Assembly: GCA_025716815.1 (NCBI GenBank)
Contig: JAIXMN010000008.1
Span: 992,001 to 1,056,000 of the forward strand
Direction: 5' to 3'
Length of the DNA stretch: 64,000 nt
Source: Dichotomocladium elegans
Taxonomy: Eukaryota; Mucoromycota; Mucoromycetes; Mucorales; Lichtheimiaceae
Below the pieces are notes generated by a model, which searched no databases, was not told where the DNA came from, and saw only the letters and a list, made by a program, of their open reading frames with translations. Numbering within the stretch: position 1 is the first letter of the stretch; each line of letters begins with the position of its first letter. Positions 48,443-61,308 of this stretch are shown piece after piece. The translations under genes and the position numbers were made by a program.

Positions 48443-49496
48443 AACCTCTGTTATCCCCAGAAGTTAACTTAAATGGAAGCTCGGTAATGCGGACCCAGCC
48501 AATTCGGACGATAGAATGGTCTATGTGGTACGAAAGGAAAAATGCGGACTTGAGGACATCCGTCTTTGTGTACTTTTCAAGGATAGAGTGCGGTGGCCAG
48601 CCATGATTTTCCATGTGAGATGCAGAATACAGACTCATAAATACACTCTATATTACATTACAACTTACTACTATACAAAAGAAGCGAATAAAGCCTCTTG
48701 CTCTCCTCAAAGAATGGGCCTCACATGAACGCAAAAATTCCATCCCCACTGTGTTCTCAATACAACTCAGACGATACCTGGAGAGGCAGCACACTGTCAT
48801 CGCTTATACAAGGCTCAGCATATCGACCTATTCGAATAATATGTATGCCTTCACTCGTTCCTTTATCTCACCCGAAAATCTATGGTTGGGGATGTACGGG
48901 TTATGCTTTATTCACGAAAAGAAATCTACGTGGATGAGTTGTTTGTACAACTCAACACTGTCCATAACTCAGAAAACCGACCTTGGCCCTGCATGTTGGA
49001 CAAGCCCGCAACACACAAAAAAAGGGGTCAGACTTCCCTCTTCTTTTTTCCTCTTTTCTCTTCTCTTGTTTATTGTCTTCATAGACTGTACTTTACCTTA
49101 GCGAATCGACCAGTAGAACTAAAAGAACAGCCTAAGCATTGTTATCGACTTTGATTCGCACGCCCCCCGCAATCCACGTCCTTCTCATCTAGGCGGCATC
49201 TTTAATATATACTACACCAGCCCAGTATATTCTATTCAACATAAGGAAAAAGGAAAGGCTGTCCGCTGTTCAACTCTCAATTGGAGCTGCCTTGATTGCG
49301 ACTTCTTTCCTTTCAGCGTTGTTACACCCCTGCCCCTTTAGAGAACAAACGGTAAAGCAACCTCTAGACGGTGGAGGCCGCTTTTCTTCTTACTTCCGTT
49401 CATACTGATGTGCCCGCGAATGATCTTCTTGATGATCTGCCTCTGGATTTTTTTGCTAGACTCGATCCACAACTCTGATTGAGTGAAATCAGTTTC
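48443..49496. other. Region upstream of kinesin-3
   Basis: No gene recognised. Repeated AATGCGGAC/ATTCGGAC motifs at 48487-48550 hint at another repeat end. The last 300 bases, CT-rich, should be the kinesin promoter and 5' UTR. Confidence 0.35.
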
Positions 49497-52400
49497 ATGA
49501 GTGGAGGAGGAAACATTAAGGTTGTGGTGCGATGTCGTCCACTAAACGCACGAGGTATTGTAACCAAGCTCTATCTGGCCGAAAAGCTGCAAACAGCAGC
49601 AGCAGCATGAATCATCATAAAAATCTGATAGATGTCGGCCACCTACATTCATACCTTTTTTCTTTATTATGCCGATGATTTTTAACAGAGATTGCCCGAG
49701 GCGCTGTGGGTCTTATTCGCATGGAAGGCAACCAGACCATCATTTCGAGGCCTGACGAACTAAAAACAGGCAAAGATTCGGAGGATGTTAAGGCATTCAC
49801 TTTTGACAAATCTTATTGGTCTGCCGATAAAAATGCACCCAACTATGCCGATCAGCAAACTGTTTATAACGATCTCGGCGAGGAGCTGCTGGATCATGCA
49901 TTTGATGGTTACAATTGCTGTATTTTTGCTTGTGAGTTGCTCTATGCAGAAAGGAACAAAAGAGCGGGGTCCTCATCGCTAATCTTGCTTTGTTTAGATG
50001 GTCAAACTGGCTCTGGAAAGTCGTACTCGATGGTAATGCCCGTCATGCATACACACACACATATATATGATCAGAAGCCCTGATTCCCAGTGCACTTTAG
50101 ATGGGATACGGCGAGGATCACGGTATCACCCCAAGAACATGCTGTGAGCTCTTTGAACGCATTAAACGAAACAACGACGACAAGCTTCAGTATCGGGTGG
50201 AAGTGTCGTACATCGAGATCTATAATGAAAAAGTGCGTGATCTTTTAAACCCTAAGAATAAGGGCAACCTCAAAGTCAGAGAGCACCCGAGCTTAGGCCC
50301 ATACGTCGAGGATTTATCACGACTCGTAGTGAACTCATTTGACGATATCAACCATCTCATGGACGAGGGCAACAAGGCAAGTTTTTAGGCTACAGATCCA
50401 GTTGTCATAATGATACTTGAGATGCTGATAATAAGTAGGCAAGAACAGTAGCCGCTACAAATATGAACGAAACATCGTCCCGATCACACGCTGTGTTTAC
50501 TTTATTCCTGACCCAAAAACGATCCGATGAATTGACAAAACTGGATACTGAGAAAGTGGCCCGCATCAGGCAGGTTTTGCGACATAGCCAGTTCTCTATA
50601 AGTCATACGTCCTGCTGATTCAAGCATTATAATATAGTCTTGTTGATTTGGCCGGCAGTGAACGTGCTAATAGCACAGGCGCAACCGGTGCTCGTCTAAA
50701 AGAAGGTGCCAACATCAATCGATCCCTCACGACTCTGGGAAAAGTCATTGCAGGGCTTGCTGAGCAGTCCTTGAACGAGGGAAAGAAGGGAAGGAAAGGG
50801 AAGGAGGTTTTTATCCCCTATCGCGACTCGGTAAGGTCATCCCTCTTTGATCAGTTCCTTGCAGATTCATGGTTTTATTTGAGTAGGTTCTGACGTGGCT
50901 CCTGAAAGACTCGTTGGGTGGCAATTCCAAAACGGCGATGATTGCTGCTATTTCGCCCGCGGACTACGATGAAACATTGAGTACTCTGCGATATGCAGAT
51001 CAAGCAAAGAAAATCAAGAATAAGGCTGTTATCAACGAAGATCCAAATGCCAAGCTTATTCGAGAGCTCAAGGACGAGCTGGAACTGCTGCGGGATCGTC
51101 TCCGGACCTACGCACCTGAGGAAGTTGAACAGCTTACTGCGAGTAGCGCATACAAGAGCGTCTCAAGCGACGGTAAAAAACCAGATGGCAAAAAACGTCA
51201 GAATTCAACACCAATGCCGTCCAAGTCAGCTCTGAACAAAAATCTGGAGATCGAGATCATTGACACCAGTACCGGCACTAAGAAGAAGATGTCACGACAA
51301 CAGATTGTGGATCAGCTTCAGACCTCGGAGAAACTATTGGCAAATCTCAACGAGACATGGGAAGAAAAACTCAAGAGGACAGAAGAAATACATATTGAGC
51401 GCGAGAAGGCACTCGAAGAACTCGGTATCGCTGTGCACAAAAATAATGTCGGTGTCTATGCTCCAAAGAAGATGCCTCATTTGGTGAATTTGAACGAGGA
51501 CCCGCTTATGTCCGAGTGCTTGATGTATCAGATAAAGCTTGGCATAACAAAAGTCGGCCGAGAAGATAGCGATGGACAGCCGGATATCCGTCTTTCCGGG
51601 ACCAACATCCAAGACGACCACTGCTATTTCGAGAATGTGAACGGCGTTGTCACTATCCATCCAAGCACTGGCTCGGTCACGATGGTCAATGGTATGCGCA
51701 TCTCAGAACCACGTCGGCTCCGAAGCGGCTACCGCATTATTCTCGGTGATTACCATATATTTCGGTTTAATCACCCGGAAGAGGTCAGACGAGAGCGCGG
51801 ACTTCAAAAGGCAGTGGTCGAGAAAGCAATGGGTACCTCATCACCTACTATCGAATACGATGAACGCCCTGAGTCGCCAACGGAGACCGCCAGCATGATC
51901 GGGTCGGAAGTGATTGATTGGAATTATGCACGTCGTGAGGCAGTATTAAAGCATTATGCCAACGAAAGTAACTTTGGTGACATGAAGGATGAAGATCTCG
52001 AGAAGCTGTACGACGATATCACACGAATCCGCAATTCACGCCGTATTCGCTCAGAGAGTAGGAACGGTCCGGACAACGACGATGACGATTCTTCGGGCGA
52101 TTCCTATCGCAATTCAGTTGCAGCCACCATACTAGGCGATGGATTAGAAAGCGTATGTACCGAATCGACTGCTCAAAGTGAGCTCGAAGAGAAGTTCAGG
52201 GCGGAAAAAGAGAAACTTCAAAAGGAACTCAATGAGCAGAAACGTAACTTCGAAGCGGAGATCACTCGTATGTCTCGTCAGTTCTCTCAGAAGTTTAATA
52301 ACACAACTAGGCCTTCTGGCTACTCGGAAGCCCAACTGGCGCTGCTGCGCAAGGTGATCGACCATTGGAGGAAATTGCGCTATGTCAAGATGGCTGAAGT

Positions 52401-55070
52401 TGTCTTGACTAGCGCAGCGATGCTCAAGGAAGCAAACATCATCTCCCGAGAGCTTAAAAAGGACGTGCTCTACCAATTTGCTATCATCGAAGATGGCCAG
52501 TTTTCTAATCCCATGTCGTTTTGGGAGACAACTTCAGCGTTGCACCAGTTTGAAAATGACGAGGATACGACCTTGATATCCACGCCCAAGCCATGCATTG
52601 GTGTGCGTGTAATCGACCGAAAGAACCAAGCAATATACGTGTGGTCGCTTGAGCGCTTCAAATTGCGACTTCATAAAATTCGAAGTCTCTACAACTATGT
52701 TGATAGGCCCATGTATCGCAGCCATTTCAACTGGGAAGATCCCTTTTTTGAAAACCCTTGCCCAAAGTACTCCTTCATCGGCAGCGCTGCTATATCGCTC
52801 CGCAATCTGGCCCTGGAACAATCATACGAAAGCTATGTGGAGATTATCTGTCGGACGACGGGCCAGGCGAAGGGCAAATTGCGAGTACTCGTGTCTCCAA
52901 TTGCTCGCTCCAAAGCTATCAAGGGCATAGAAGTGCGCGATGCTCTATCTGAGACAGAACCTGAGATAGTTAGCAGCAATGACTTTATGCTCAAGGCCGG
53001 TGAACAACTCCTGTTTGAGATTCGATTGATAGAATTGACTGGGCTAAGCCAGGAGGAATATCAAGACGTCAGTGTCCAATTCAATCTCTCATCATTTGGG
53101 GGCATCTCGCCCCATTCCACGTCTGAAAAGGTGTTTGCAACCGATCCTGTCAGTAATTATGGCACCGGCCCCATTCATCTTGATCATATTCAGACGCTGT
53201 CCATTATGGTGACACCCAATGTCCTGAATGTGCTACTTCACGGAATGATTTCTTTTGAGGTGTTTGGTCGCGCCCAACGTCGTGCCTTATCCCAATGTGA
53301 ACGTTGGGACGATCAACGTGAAAAGCCCCGACCTGCGGATATGATCCCTGCTCCCTCAATCCGCTGTAGCGGTAGCAACCAAAGCAGTAACCGTCGCCAC
53401 AACCATGCAACGCGCATCATGTCAGAAGAAAACCTGAACAGTACGAATGGATCGCTGGAGCGTCGGTCTGAAGAAGAAATGATTGCGGCTGAGCGTCACG
53501 ACGTGCTAGCGTGGATTCAGATTTCCGAGCTTGCTCCAGATGGCGAATACGTCCCTGTAGGTGTAACAGCGATGAATGCGCTTGACCGTGGGGTTTTCAC
53601 GCTGCGACAAGGCCTTCAGCGCCGCATTTGTCTGACATTGTCCCATACATCAGGACATCAATTCGAATGGAGCCGTTTCTCCAAGGCTACGATTGGGCGA
53701 GTCCGTCTGCTGGACAGCAAAGGCCGGATTATCGAAGCTCCCGCACATGATGATATCCCAATTAAGCTTCTTTCGCACCAAAATGTCGTCTACAACAATG
53801 ATGGGACGAGTCAGTTGTCTGCTCAAGGTGCGTGGGACAGTTCACAGCACGAATGTCTATTTCTGAATCGGATTACGGCTTCAAACACTCGAATACTTCT
53901 CAATCTACGGTGGGAGGTTGAGGCTGATAAGTGCTCCAAACCCGTGCAGTTTAGCATGGACATTGCTGTACAGATTCATGGGCGTGATAGCACGGGCGGC
54001 GGTCGTCTAAGACTCCGCAAGCTGCTTGGATCGGATAAGCAGCTTGGCAAATGTAGTGCGGTCTTCCTTGTTCACCTCCGGCCGCCGATGACCCGACGAT
54101 TGAGCCAACTTTGGCGGCTTAACACGGTGAGCAAATATATCCGAGGTGAAGAGTATCTAGGCTCTTGGCGTCCTCGCGGCGTGTCGCTTGTCAACGACTA
54201 CCGGAATATTCAGGAACGCATTCGCCGTAAGCAAGAGGTCGAATTCACAAATCAGGTGCTGACCCTTCGGGCAGCACGGTCTCAGACAAGTAACGGTGCT
54301 ATCGAATGTGGTGCAGGCAACTCGTCACTGCTGTCTGTGCTGTCCGGCTGCAGCGGTTGGGACGAGAACCAAGTCACACTGATCAAGCGAATTATCGATC
54401 TATGGAAACAAAAATACGGTATCGATAAAGAGGTAAGGTATCACACACAACAAATGACGGAAAGACAATTAGCTGATTGCAACAACTATAAAAGATTGTC
54501 ATTAGCCAAGACCCCCTATACCAGGTATGTCCTGCCTTGATCCGCGCCATGAATCCCGTGGCGAATCGAAGCTGCTTGCCGAAGTTAAGCTTGTGATTCA
54601 AACGTAAGAAGGAAGACAGAGGAAGGTACCGAGCTAAGAATCTGTACATGTATATTAATGAGCGAAACGTTTGAGTAGCGACAACGTCTCCAAACGTGGA
54701 TATCTTACATATCAAGAAAGCGCTATCCACGACAAGTGGGTACGGCGCTGGTTTGTTATTCGCCGACCCTACATTTATATTTATATGGATCAATCTGAAA
54801 AGGATGAGCAAGGCATGATCAACGTTTCGTCTGTGCGCATAGATTATAACCGGGCCCTGGAACAAATGATAGAGGTAAAAGAGGGACGTCTTGGTAGATT
54901 AGATATAAACTAACACGTCCTTCCTTCTCTAGCGCACCAATGTTTTTGCTTTATATACCAGTAATAATGCATATACGCTTCAAGCCGCGTCGCGAACAGA
55001 TATGATAGACTGGATCTCGAAAATCGACCAGATCTTTCCAGTCGATAAACTGAGGAATAATGCACTGTGA
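49497..55070 (+). CDS. Kinesin-3 motor (Unc104/KIF1 type)
   Basis: Plus-end microtubule motor for endosomes and vesicles. Ten exons join in phase: 49497-49554, 49689-49931, 49998-50032, 50101-50376, 50439-50569, 50638-50830, 50887-54432, 54506-54603, 54679-54874 and 54933-55070, 1637 residues. The motor has [12 protein letters not shown] (P-loop), [13 protein letters not shown] (switch I), [11 protein letters not shown] (switch II) and a Lys-rich loop 12 stretch ([10 protein letters not shown]). An FHA domain follows ([17 protein letters not shown]), then coiled coil, KIF1B-like and DUF3694 regions. A C-terminal PH domain runs from [10 protein letters not shown] to [13 protein letters not shown]. 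Introns after exons 4 and 5 have GC donors (GCAAGT, GCAGGT). The motor is cut by six introns but the tail is one 3.5-kb exon. Confidence 0.95.
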
Positions 55071-55640
55071 ATCAGGCAATTATCTCCCCAGCGCTGTACC
55101 TCGCTCCTCCCCTTCTACCCAAGAGAACCTCTCCAGTCCATACCCAATTCCTTTCTTCCTCTCTCCTCCATACCTAAATGCAAAAAAAAGGAAAATGCTC
55201 AAACCCTTACATATGCCTCTCATGTATGCTATCTTCCAACATTTTTTTGCATGTAAATTTTTTAACCAGGATAATGCATGATTCACTATTTCCTTTTTTA
55301 TCATTTTCGTGATGAACGAACTCGATCAAGTAGATGCGAACTAGCATTGAGAGAAATCACGCGTACCAACTGTCTTTTTTTAGGAATCACGCCACAAGAA
55401 GCAGAAAAGGGTCCATTACATAGATTCAGGAATACGTCTACTAGCATCGCGTGCTGCGCAAGACGATGAAAATATTGGGTGTGGTAAGGCCGATCGCGTA
55501 CACGAGCATGTTTGAGAGAGGAAGGATCTATACATGCTAACAAATCCTTTCCCAAGTCACTCTGCGCGATCTCATTTGGCATGTAGGTTTTTTCTCCATA
55601 CTAAACAAGGGATGGGGAAGTGCGGAACAGTGAATAACAA
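55071..55640. other. Intergenic, kinesin 3' UTR and TDP1 upstream region
   Basis: No clear exon. The 5' end of the TDP1 gene may lie here in short exons I could not identify. Confidence 0.35.
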
Positions 55641-55645
55641 GAAGG

Positions 55646-57628
55646 GAGGATATTTCTGACCGATCCAAAAACATCAAGGACCACCTGGAGAGGATGTATC
55701 AATTCAATTTCATGGTGGATCTTGACTATCTCATGTCTGCACTTCATCCACGCGTTGCAGAGCATATTCCTGTGACGATAATCCACGGACATCGTGATGA
55801 TGCGCCCATCCGGGTAAAAAGGGCAATGGATGAAAATAGGGATGTATTGCCTCCAGTTCTTACTAATAACGCGTAAAAGGCGCAGGCACGGGAGTGGCCA
55901 AATGTTCGCCTTGTAACTCCCCGCCTGCTAAGCAAATGGGGTAAATACTTTATGTATATATATATATATATTTATACCAGACTGCCTACTCATGCTTTTC
56001 GGTATATTACATTGATAGGGACGCATCATACCAAGGTTATATATATATATATACATATATATAATGTGAGAGAAACAGAACATGCTGCTAACGAAACTAA
56101 GGGGGAATAGGCAATGGTCCTGTTTTTCAACAGGAACGGTGTCAAGACGGCACGTGTGGTGGTCTCAACGGCCAACCTATGCAGGGGAGATTGGGAGTAA
56201 AACTTGAAACAAAACAAGAAAAAGATAGTGAAAAGGACTGACATGGATACAATCAGAGAAATGACGCAAGGTGTATATTTGTCACCCATGTGCCCACTCA
56301 AGCAAGATAAGAAACAAGGCGAGAGCAATATTGGCACCATTATTGGCGCCGAATATGGCTCGGCTTTTGAGAAGGATTTGCTGAGCTATTTTGAAGTGTA
56401 TGGAGGTGACCTACAGGCTTTAAGGGACCAGGTAGCATTGTATGACTGGTCTGCGTGCAAAGTAAGCTTATGGATCGCTCCTATCCCCTTTGCTTGGGAA
56501 GTGAAAAAGATACTACCCTAAATCAAACAGGCTGCCGTATTAATCGACCGTTTGGGGGCTGATCTGCATAGGCCATCTTAATTGGATCTGTGCCTGGTTA
56601 TCATCGTGGAGACTCCAAAGATCTCTGGGGCCAAGCGCGGCTTGCCAATGTGCTAAGGAACCATGTTTCTCTGTCCGAAGCATGTTGTAAAGAGGGGTCG
56701 ACGCTTGCGTTACAGGTACGTTGTTGCTCATAGCTCCAATAAAGACGAAAGAAGAAAGCTTACCACTTGCATCAAGTGCTCGAGCGTGGCCCTTTTCAGT
56801 CAGAAATGGTTCACTGAGCTCGGGGCATGCATGGGGGAAGCAACCAACGCGAGCCAGGCGAAAAAGCCGTCTCTTCGTTTCATTTACCCAACCGCATCCG
56901 AAGTATCGCAGAGGTGGGCGTTTGCAACAATAGAGATCTAGGGTACAGACCATTTACTTTGATTTAGCTGTACTGGTATCATTTCCAGTGCCGGATTCTT
57001 ACGACTTGAACAAGGTGAGCCAAAGCCGGAGCACGGGTGATGCTTGATAGCAGACTGTACATACTCAGCGGATCTCCATCCACCCAATACGAAGATGTCT
57101 ATGATAAAGGTCGCCAATGGCTCGATGCACACCTATGCCGATGGCGGAGCGATCGAGCAGGTCGTAAAAAAGTGATGCCACACATCAAATCTTACGCACG
57201 AATATGCGGAAGCGAGCTTGAATGGTTTCTTTTGACATCGGCAAATCTGAGCAGGGCAGCTTGGGGCGAATTTCAAAAGAACAAGACACAAATCCATGTA
57301 AAGAGCTACGAACTGGGCGTCCTGCTTTGCAAGAGCCTTTTCAACGTAGGTGAAGTGACGTTCTGTCGAGGATTGAAACAAAGGCATGACATATATATAA
57401 TGCTCGTAGGATGGGTTTGACGAGGATATCCATTTATTGCCAGCGACTGTAGAAGACAGGCAGCCTGTGCCATCCAATACAGCAGTAAGCGGCAATTCTG
57501 CCACTGTTGTGCCGATTCGACTGCCTTACGATATTCCCCTCATACCTTACACTTCATCTGACCATTGCTACACACGGCATTACTCACACGAGGCGCTCGA
57601 AAATTTCGGATTGGTCTCAGAAGACTAG
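55646..57628 (+). CDS. TDP1: Tyrosyl-DNA phosphodiesterase 1 (5' end uncertain)
   Basis: Cleaves 3'-phosphotyrosyl links left by topoisomerase I. The frame is followed from a segment ending MYQFNFMVDLDYLM (55694 on). Later exons are about 55880-55940, 56019-56035 (17 nt), 56111-56196, 56257-56461, 56572-56715, 56777-56913, 56968 to about 57014, about 57060-57345 and 57410-57628. The two phospholipase-D-type motifs are visible: THHTK on the 17-nt exon with TANLCRGDW, and PHIKSYAR with TSANLSRAAWG. Other family blocks are TQGVYLSPMCP, ILIGSVPGYHRG, LRFIYPTASEV and SYELGVLL. The junction near 57015-57060 and the N-terminus are unresolved. Introns carry (TA)n tracts. Confidence 0.85.
55955..56063. 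repeat. (TA)n tracts in TDP1 introns
   Basis: TA repeats at 55955-55970 and 56041-56063 lie in two introns on either side of the 17-nt exon. Confidence 0.85.
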
Positions 57629-57669
57629 ACTTTCGAATAAATTATACAGTATGACAGCAAGTGCAGGAA

Positions 57670-58844
57670 TCACGCCTTGAGCGCTTTGACATGGTGGTTC
57701 ACGTGATCAGCAATAAAGGTTGAGATGAAAAAGTAGCTATGGTCATAACCATCGTGGAAACGAATGTTCCATTCACTATCACGTCCGAGCGCATGCACAG
57801 TTTCTTGGAGCAATTTAACCTTAAGCTGGCTCTCCAGGAACCCATCTGCAGTGCCCTGGAGACGGATCAAGAGGAAGAATTAATATTATCGCTCTACGGG
57901 TGATGATGACAAGTTACTGAAGCGGGAGCGCTTCCACTTACTACATCAACCAAAACATTCATCTTCTCGTTCATGTGACTTTTGAGAAGTTCGATGGTGT
58001 CATACTGACTCCACGTCGCCTCGTTAGGACCAAGGTAATTTTTAAAGGCTTTTTGGCCCCAGGGACAATTGATTGGGTTGGAGATAGGCGAGAATGCTGA
58101 GGCAGTCTATGCGGGAGAGGTTTGTCAGGTCATGACTACGGCTGTGGTCGAAGTTGCAGTCGGTGGGGAAGTGTCAAAGGGGCTTGTAGCTTACTTTAAA
58201 CTTTGTTGGGTTTTTAATGTAAATCCCGAGCGCACCATGACCGCCCATCGAATGGCCCATGATCGAGATACGCGAGCCATCCTATGATAATTCCCGATAT
58301 ATCTTATCTGAACGAGCTGCATTGACGGTAGACGAAGCGGGAGATCCATTCCGATCCAAGAACTTACGATAGGGAGTTGGTTGTGGACCAACGATGGCAG
58401 CTCATTGACAATGTACGAGTACATGCGATAATGTTTGGCCCATTTTGGCTCTGTCGCATCCACATAAAAGCCGGCACCTTAATAAGACGTAAGTGTATCA
58501 ATAAAAAAGTTCCACTTGAGAATATAAACTAATTTACCTTGGCCGAAGTCCCATGAATCGCTGTCACCTTCGATGGACACCCCGCGAGGTGATGTGTCTG
58601 GAGCAACCAATGCAACGCCATGTTTGGACGCCTCAGCAATAGCACCACTCTTTTGAATGAAGTTGTCCTCGGTGCATGTCAAACCCGACAAGAAGTAAAT
58701 GGCCGGAACAGGCTCGCCTTCAGATGCCTCCTTTGGTAAAAAGACATTGAACTTCATGTCACACTGAAGCTCCTCTGAATGATGCTGATACTTGACAAGG
58801 TAGCCACCAAAGGACTTGTTGCGAGAGATTTCAGTCAATGACAT
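57670..58844 (-). CDS. S-formylglutathione hydrolase
   Basis: Hydrolyses S-formylglutathione to formate and glutathione in formaldehyde detoxification (esterase D family). Five exons join in phase: 58844-58538, 58477-58368, 58281-58195, 58106-57942 and 57855-57670, 284 residues. Visible are YFLSGLTCTEDNF (oxyanion region), the nucleophile elbow GHSMGGHGAL, FSPISNPINCPWGQKAF, the acid-containing GTADGFLE and the histidine in GYDHSYFFI: a complete Ser-Asp-His triad. It is convergent with TDP1, with 41 nt between the stops. Confidence 0.96.
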
Positions 58845-59075
58845 GTTGCTTGGCGGGTGAAGAAACGCGCTTTCCCCGAGATTTTATAGTGCCGAAGAAT
58901 CCCTGCAGCGGTGTTTCCTTAATATCACCGCATGAGAAGATTGACAGTCATGGCAAATGCGTTGGAAGCTCTCGGGCCTTGTGCTGTGGATTCCAGTTTT
59001 TTAGCACTGGGACAGCTAGTGCAAACATCGAAAGTTAGTTAAATAGTTAGAGATCAAGGACGATGTGACTCAGAA

Positions 59076-59618
59076 CTAACCTTTGCATGGGGCTGGAATC
59101 GCAACCGGCCCAACCCAGAGCCAGTAAATAAGCAGATGCGCACATACACCCACATATAATCGCCTTATCGCTGGTTTTAAGCGTTCTGTGGTGGCTTTGG
59201 ACACTTCAAGAGTATCCTTTCGCAGGCTGTAAATCTTTCTTTGACACATCTGTGCTCCTGAAAAATTTTCCAGGATGAATGTGTCAATGACAGTGTAACT
59301 CACGCTGGCAACGATCGTTAGTATCCGTACATGGAGAACAGATAGGATAGGACGAGCCAGCAGTGAATCAAAGCGCGAGGAAGAAGCAAGCGAGTGAGGT
59401 AAGGTAAGCCATTTCGTGGAAGGAAACATTGCACTGCTTTGTGCCGTTGTTACTGCGGCGTTTAACTTGCTATTGTGATATCTTCTCCACTGTCTCCACC
59501 ATAGAAACGAAGCTGTCTTGCGATAGCAAATTTTCTCACTACACTGTATTCTAACGTCATTATTGTCATCATTCCTCTTGACATACTCGCGGTTACTTCG
59601 AGTTGTATACCAGGGCAT
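59076..59618 (-). CDS. Hypothetical basic protein with a C-terminal hydrophobic stretch
   Basis: An open frame of 180 codons from the ATG at 59618. It is rich in Arg/Ser, with LARPILSVLHVRILTIVASVS and LLIYWLWVGPVAIP as possible membrane segments. No family recognised. It could be partly intronic or chance; listed only because it is the longest frame in this gap. Confidence 0.2.
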   Translation of the reverse strand: MPWYTTRSNREYVKRNDDNNDVRIQCSEKICYRKTASFLWWRQWRRYHNSKLNAAVTTAQSSAMFPSTKWLTLPHSLASSSRFDSLLARPILSVLHVRILTIVASVSYTVIDTFILENFSGAQMCQRKIYSLRKDTLEVSKATTERLKPAIRRLYVGVCAHLLIYWLWVGPVAIPAPCKG

Positions 59619-60400
59619 TATCTATAAACACTCGTACAGCCGCAGAAAATACCCGTTATAACTGTCTTCCCCGCGTAATCCGGTTAGTTATTAGTCTCTC
59701 TTCTATACTATCTCTTTTCTTAGAATATTTACTATCTATGTTTTAGGTCCTATAATCAGATGATGATGGTCCTCCACTCGATTTGATTGCTGGAGCTCAT
59801 ATTTTTTGGAGGGTATCTTTTTATTTCGTAAAGTTATAAGATAAATCATATTGTTAATGAGTAAGGATATGAGCAAGCAATATGGAGTAATCGTGTAATT
59901 CATGCATGCCAAATTATTCGTGACAGCAAGCCGAAGAAGAAGAAAAAAAAGGCGCAAAGGCTGAACTGAATCAGCCGCTATGTATTGTGAGTATCTTATA
60001 GAAGTTCGCCCAAAGCTCGACAGAATGGCTCGTCTTGATTTTAGTAACATGACGACTTTTCGGGAAGAGACCGCTGCATAAACCTGCTGAAAATATTAGA
60101 AACACAACACCCAACATATTGGTGGCCATTCTAAAAGAAAAATAGTATGATTCACTCCAATGTCAATCGATATAAATTTAAGTTCCCCGCAATGCATCGG
60201 TTTCTTTAGAGATAGGCTTTGCTACATATATACAGACGGCTGAATTCGAGAAACTCTTTATTTTATATCCTGTTAATCACATATATGTTACCAATGTTAA
60301 GATGATAAAGCTATAGACAGACATATTATCGTTATACATCGCAGAAAAGTAAAAATCTCATAGGCGAAAAAGCTGGTCACGTGACCACATTTCCCGGATG

Positions 60401-60406
60401 AAAAAA
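60401..60406 (-). terminator. RNA polymerase III terminator of the tRNA
   Basis: Six T on the minus strand begin three bases past the tRNA 3' end. Confidence 0.85.
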
Positions 60407-60409
60407 TTG

Positions 60410-60491
60410 CGTCACCTGCAGGATTCGAACCTGCGCGTCCAGAGGACAATGCCTTAGCAGGGCACCGCGTTAACCACTCCGCCAAAGTGAC
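60410..60491 (-). tRNA. tRNA-Ser (GCT anticodon)
   Basis: Minus-strand 82-nt cloverleaf. The acceptor stem GTCACTT pairs with AGGTGAC, with discriminator G. The B box GGTTCGAATCC is exact. The anticodon loop CTGCTAA gives GCT, reading AGC/AGT serine codons. The long variable arm is as expected for serine. No intron. Confidence 0.95.
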
Positions 60492-61300
60492 TTCTCTTGG
60501 CAAGTTGTTATAAAAAATGTTATTAGGGTCTCTGTTATAAGTCACGCGACACCGCACATAAAATGTGGTTCCCGCACGGAAAACCGATGTGCTCATGCTC
60601 TTTTATTTTTCTTTTTATTTCGCAGGTGCAACATTTCCAAAACATGATACTGGTAAAGGCTTCTATAAGGACCTGACCATTTATTTTTTTCCTGCAGCTG
60701 GAAGGTATTCTTAGTGTCATCCTTATTCTAAAATAAGTCTTAGTACTATAGTGCAAGGCAGCTAGCGAGCTCATCGTTCTTTTAAAATTTTTCTTGTATA
60801 CTTGCTCGTACCTGTTCATCTTACACACATATCACTACTTGAACAACACAAAAAAGTAAACATTATAATTGTACAATGCTTTCCTGAGTTGACTAAAAGT
60901 GAAATACCGTTCTAGATGACTCAGAACGATTACAACCGCTGTTCCTGCACGAACGGTGTAGCAAACAGGATTTTTAATAATAAAATGTTTGCCCCAAGGT
61001 TTAGCTGTTGGTGCAAGTGTTTAGGCTATTCGTCGCTCTCGTTCACGTTTTGAATAAAATATAGACGCATGGTCGCACAAAGGTATGGTAGCATAGAGAG
61101 AAGGTAAAAACGATGCTCTTATGGTCTTGAGGAAGGCGTTTTAGTAGCAATGACTTTGAACTTTTGAAGAAACAAGAGAGACGAAATGCTGGAATTTGAA
61201 TTTGAAACTATAACGACGGTCAACCTAAACGACCTACACCAACAATTAAACCTTGGGGATGGGGGCAAACTTGTTTAAAAATTCTGTATAGCTATAGAAC
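60492..61300. other. Region with no recognised gene
   Basis: AT-rich. A 97-codon minus frame at 60535-60828 has no recognisable motif. Confidence 0.4.
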
Positions 61301-61308
61301 GTACCGTC

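Noticed and set aside
54433..54540. Kinesin ending at 54540
   Set aside because: The frame after 54432 reads an intron; splicing to 54506 adds the conserved linker and the PH domain exons.
60535..60828. 97-codon minus frame next to the tRNA
   Set aside because: No family motif and weak context; chance frame more likely.
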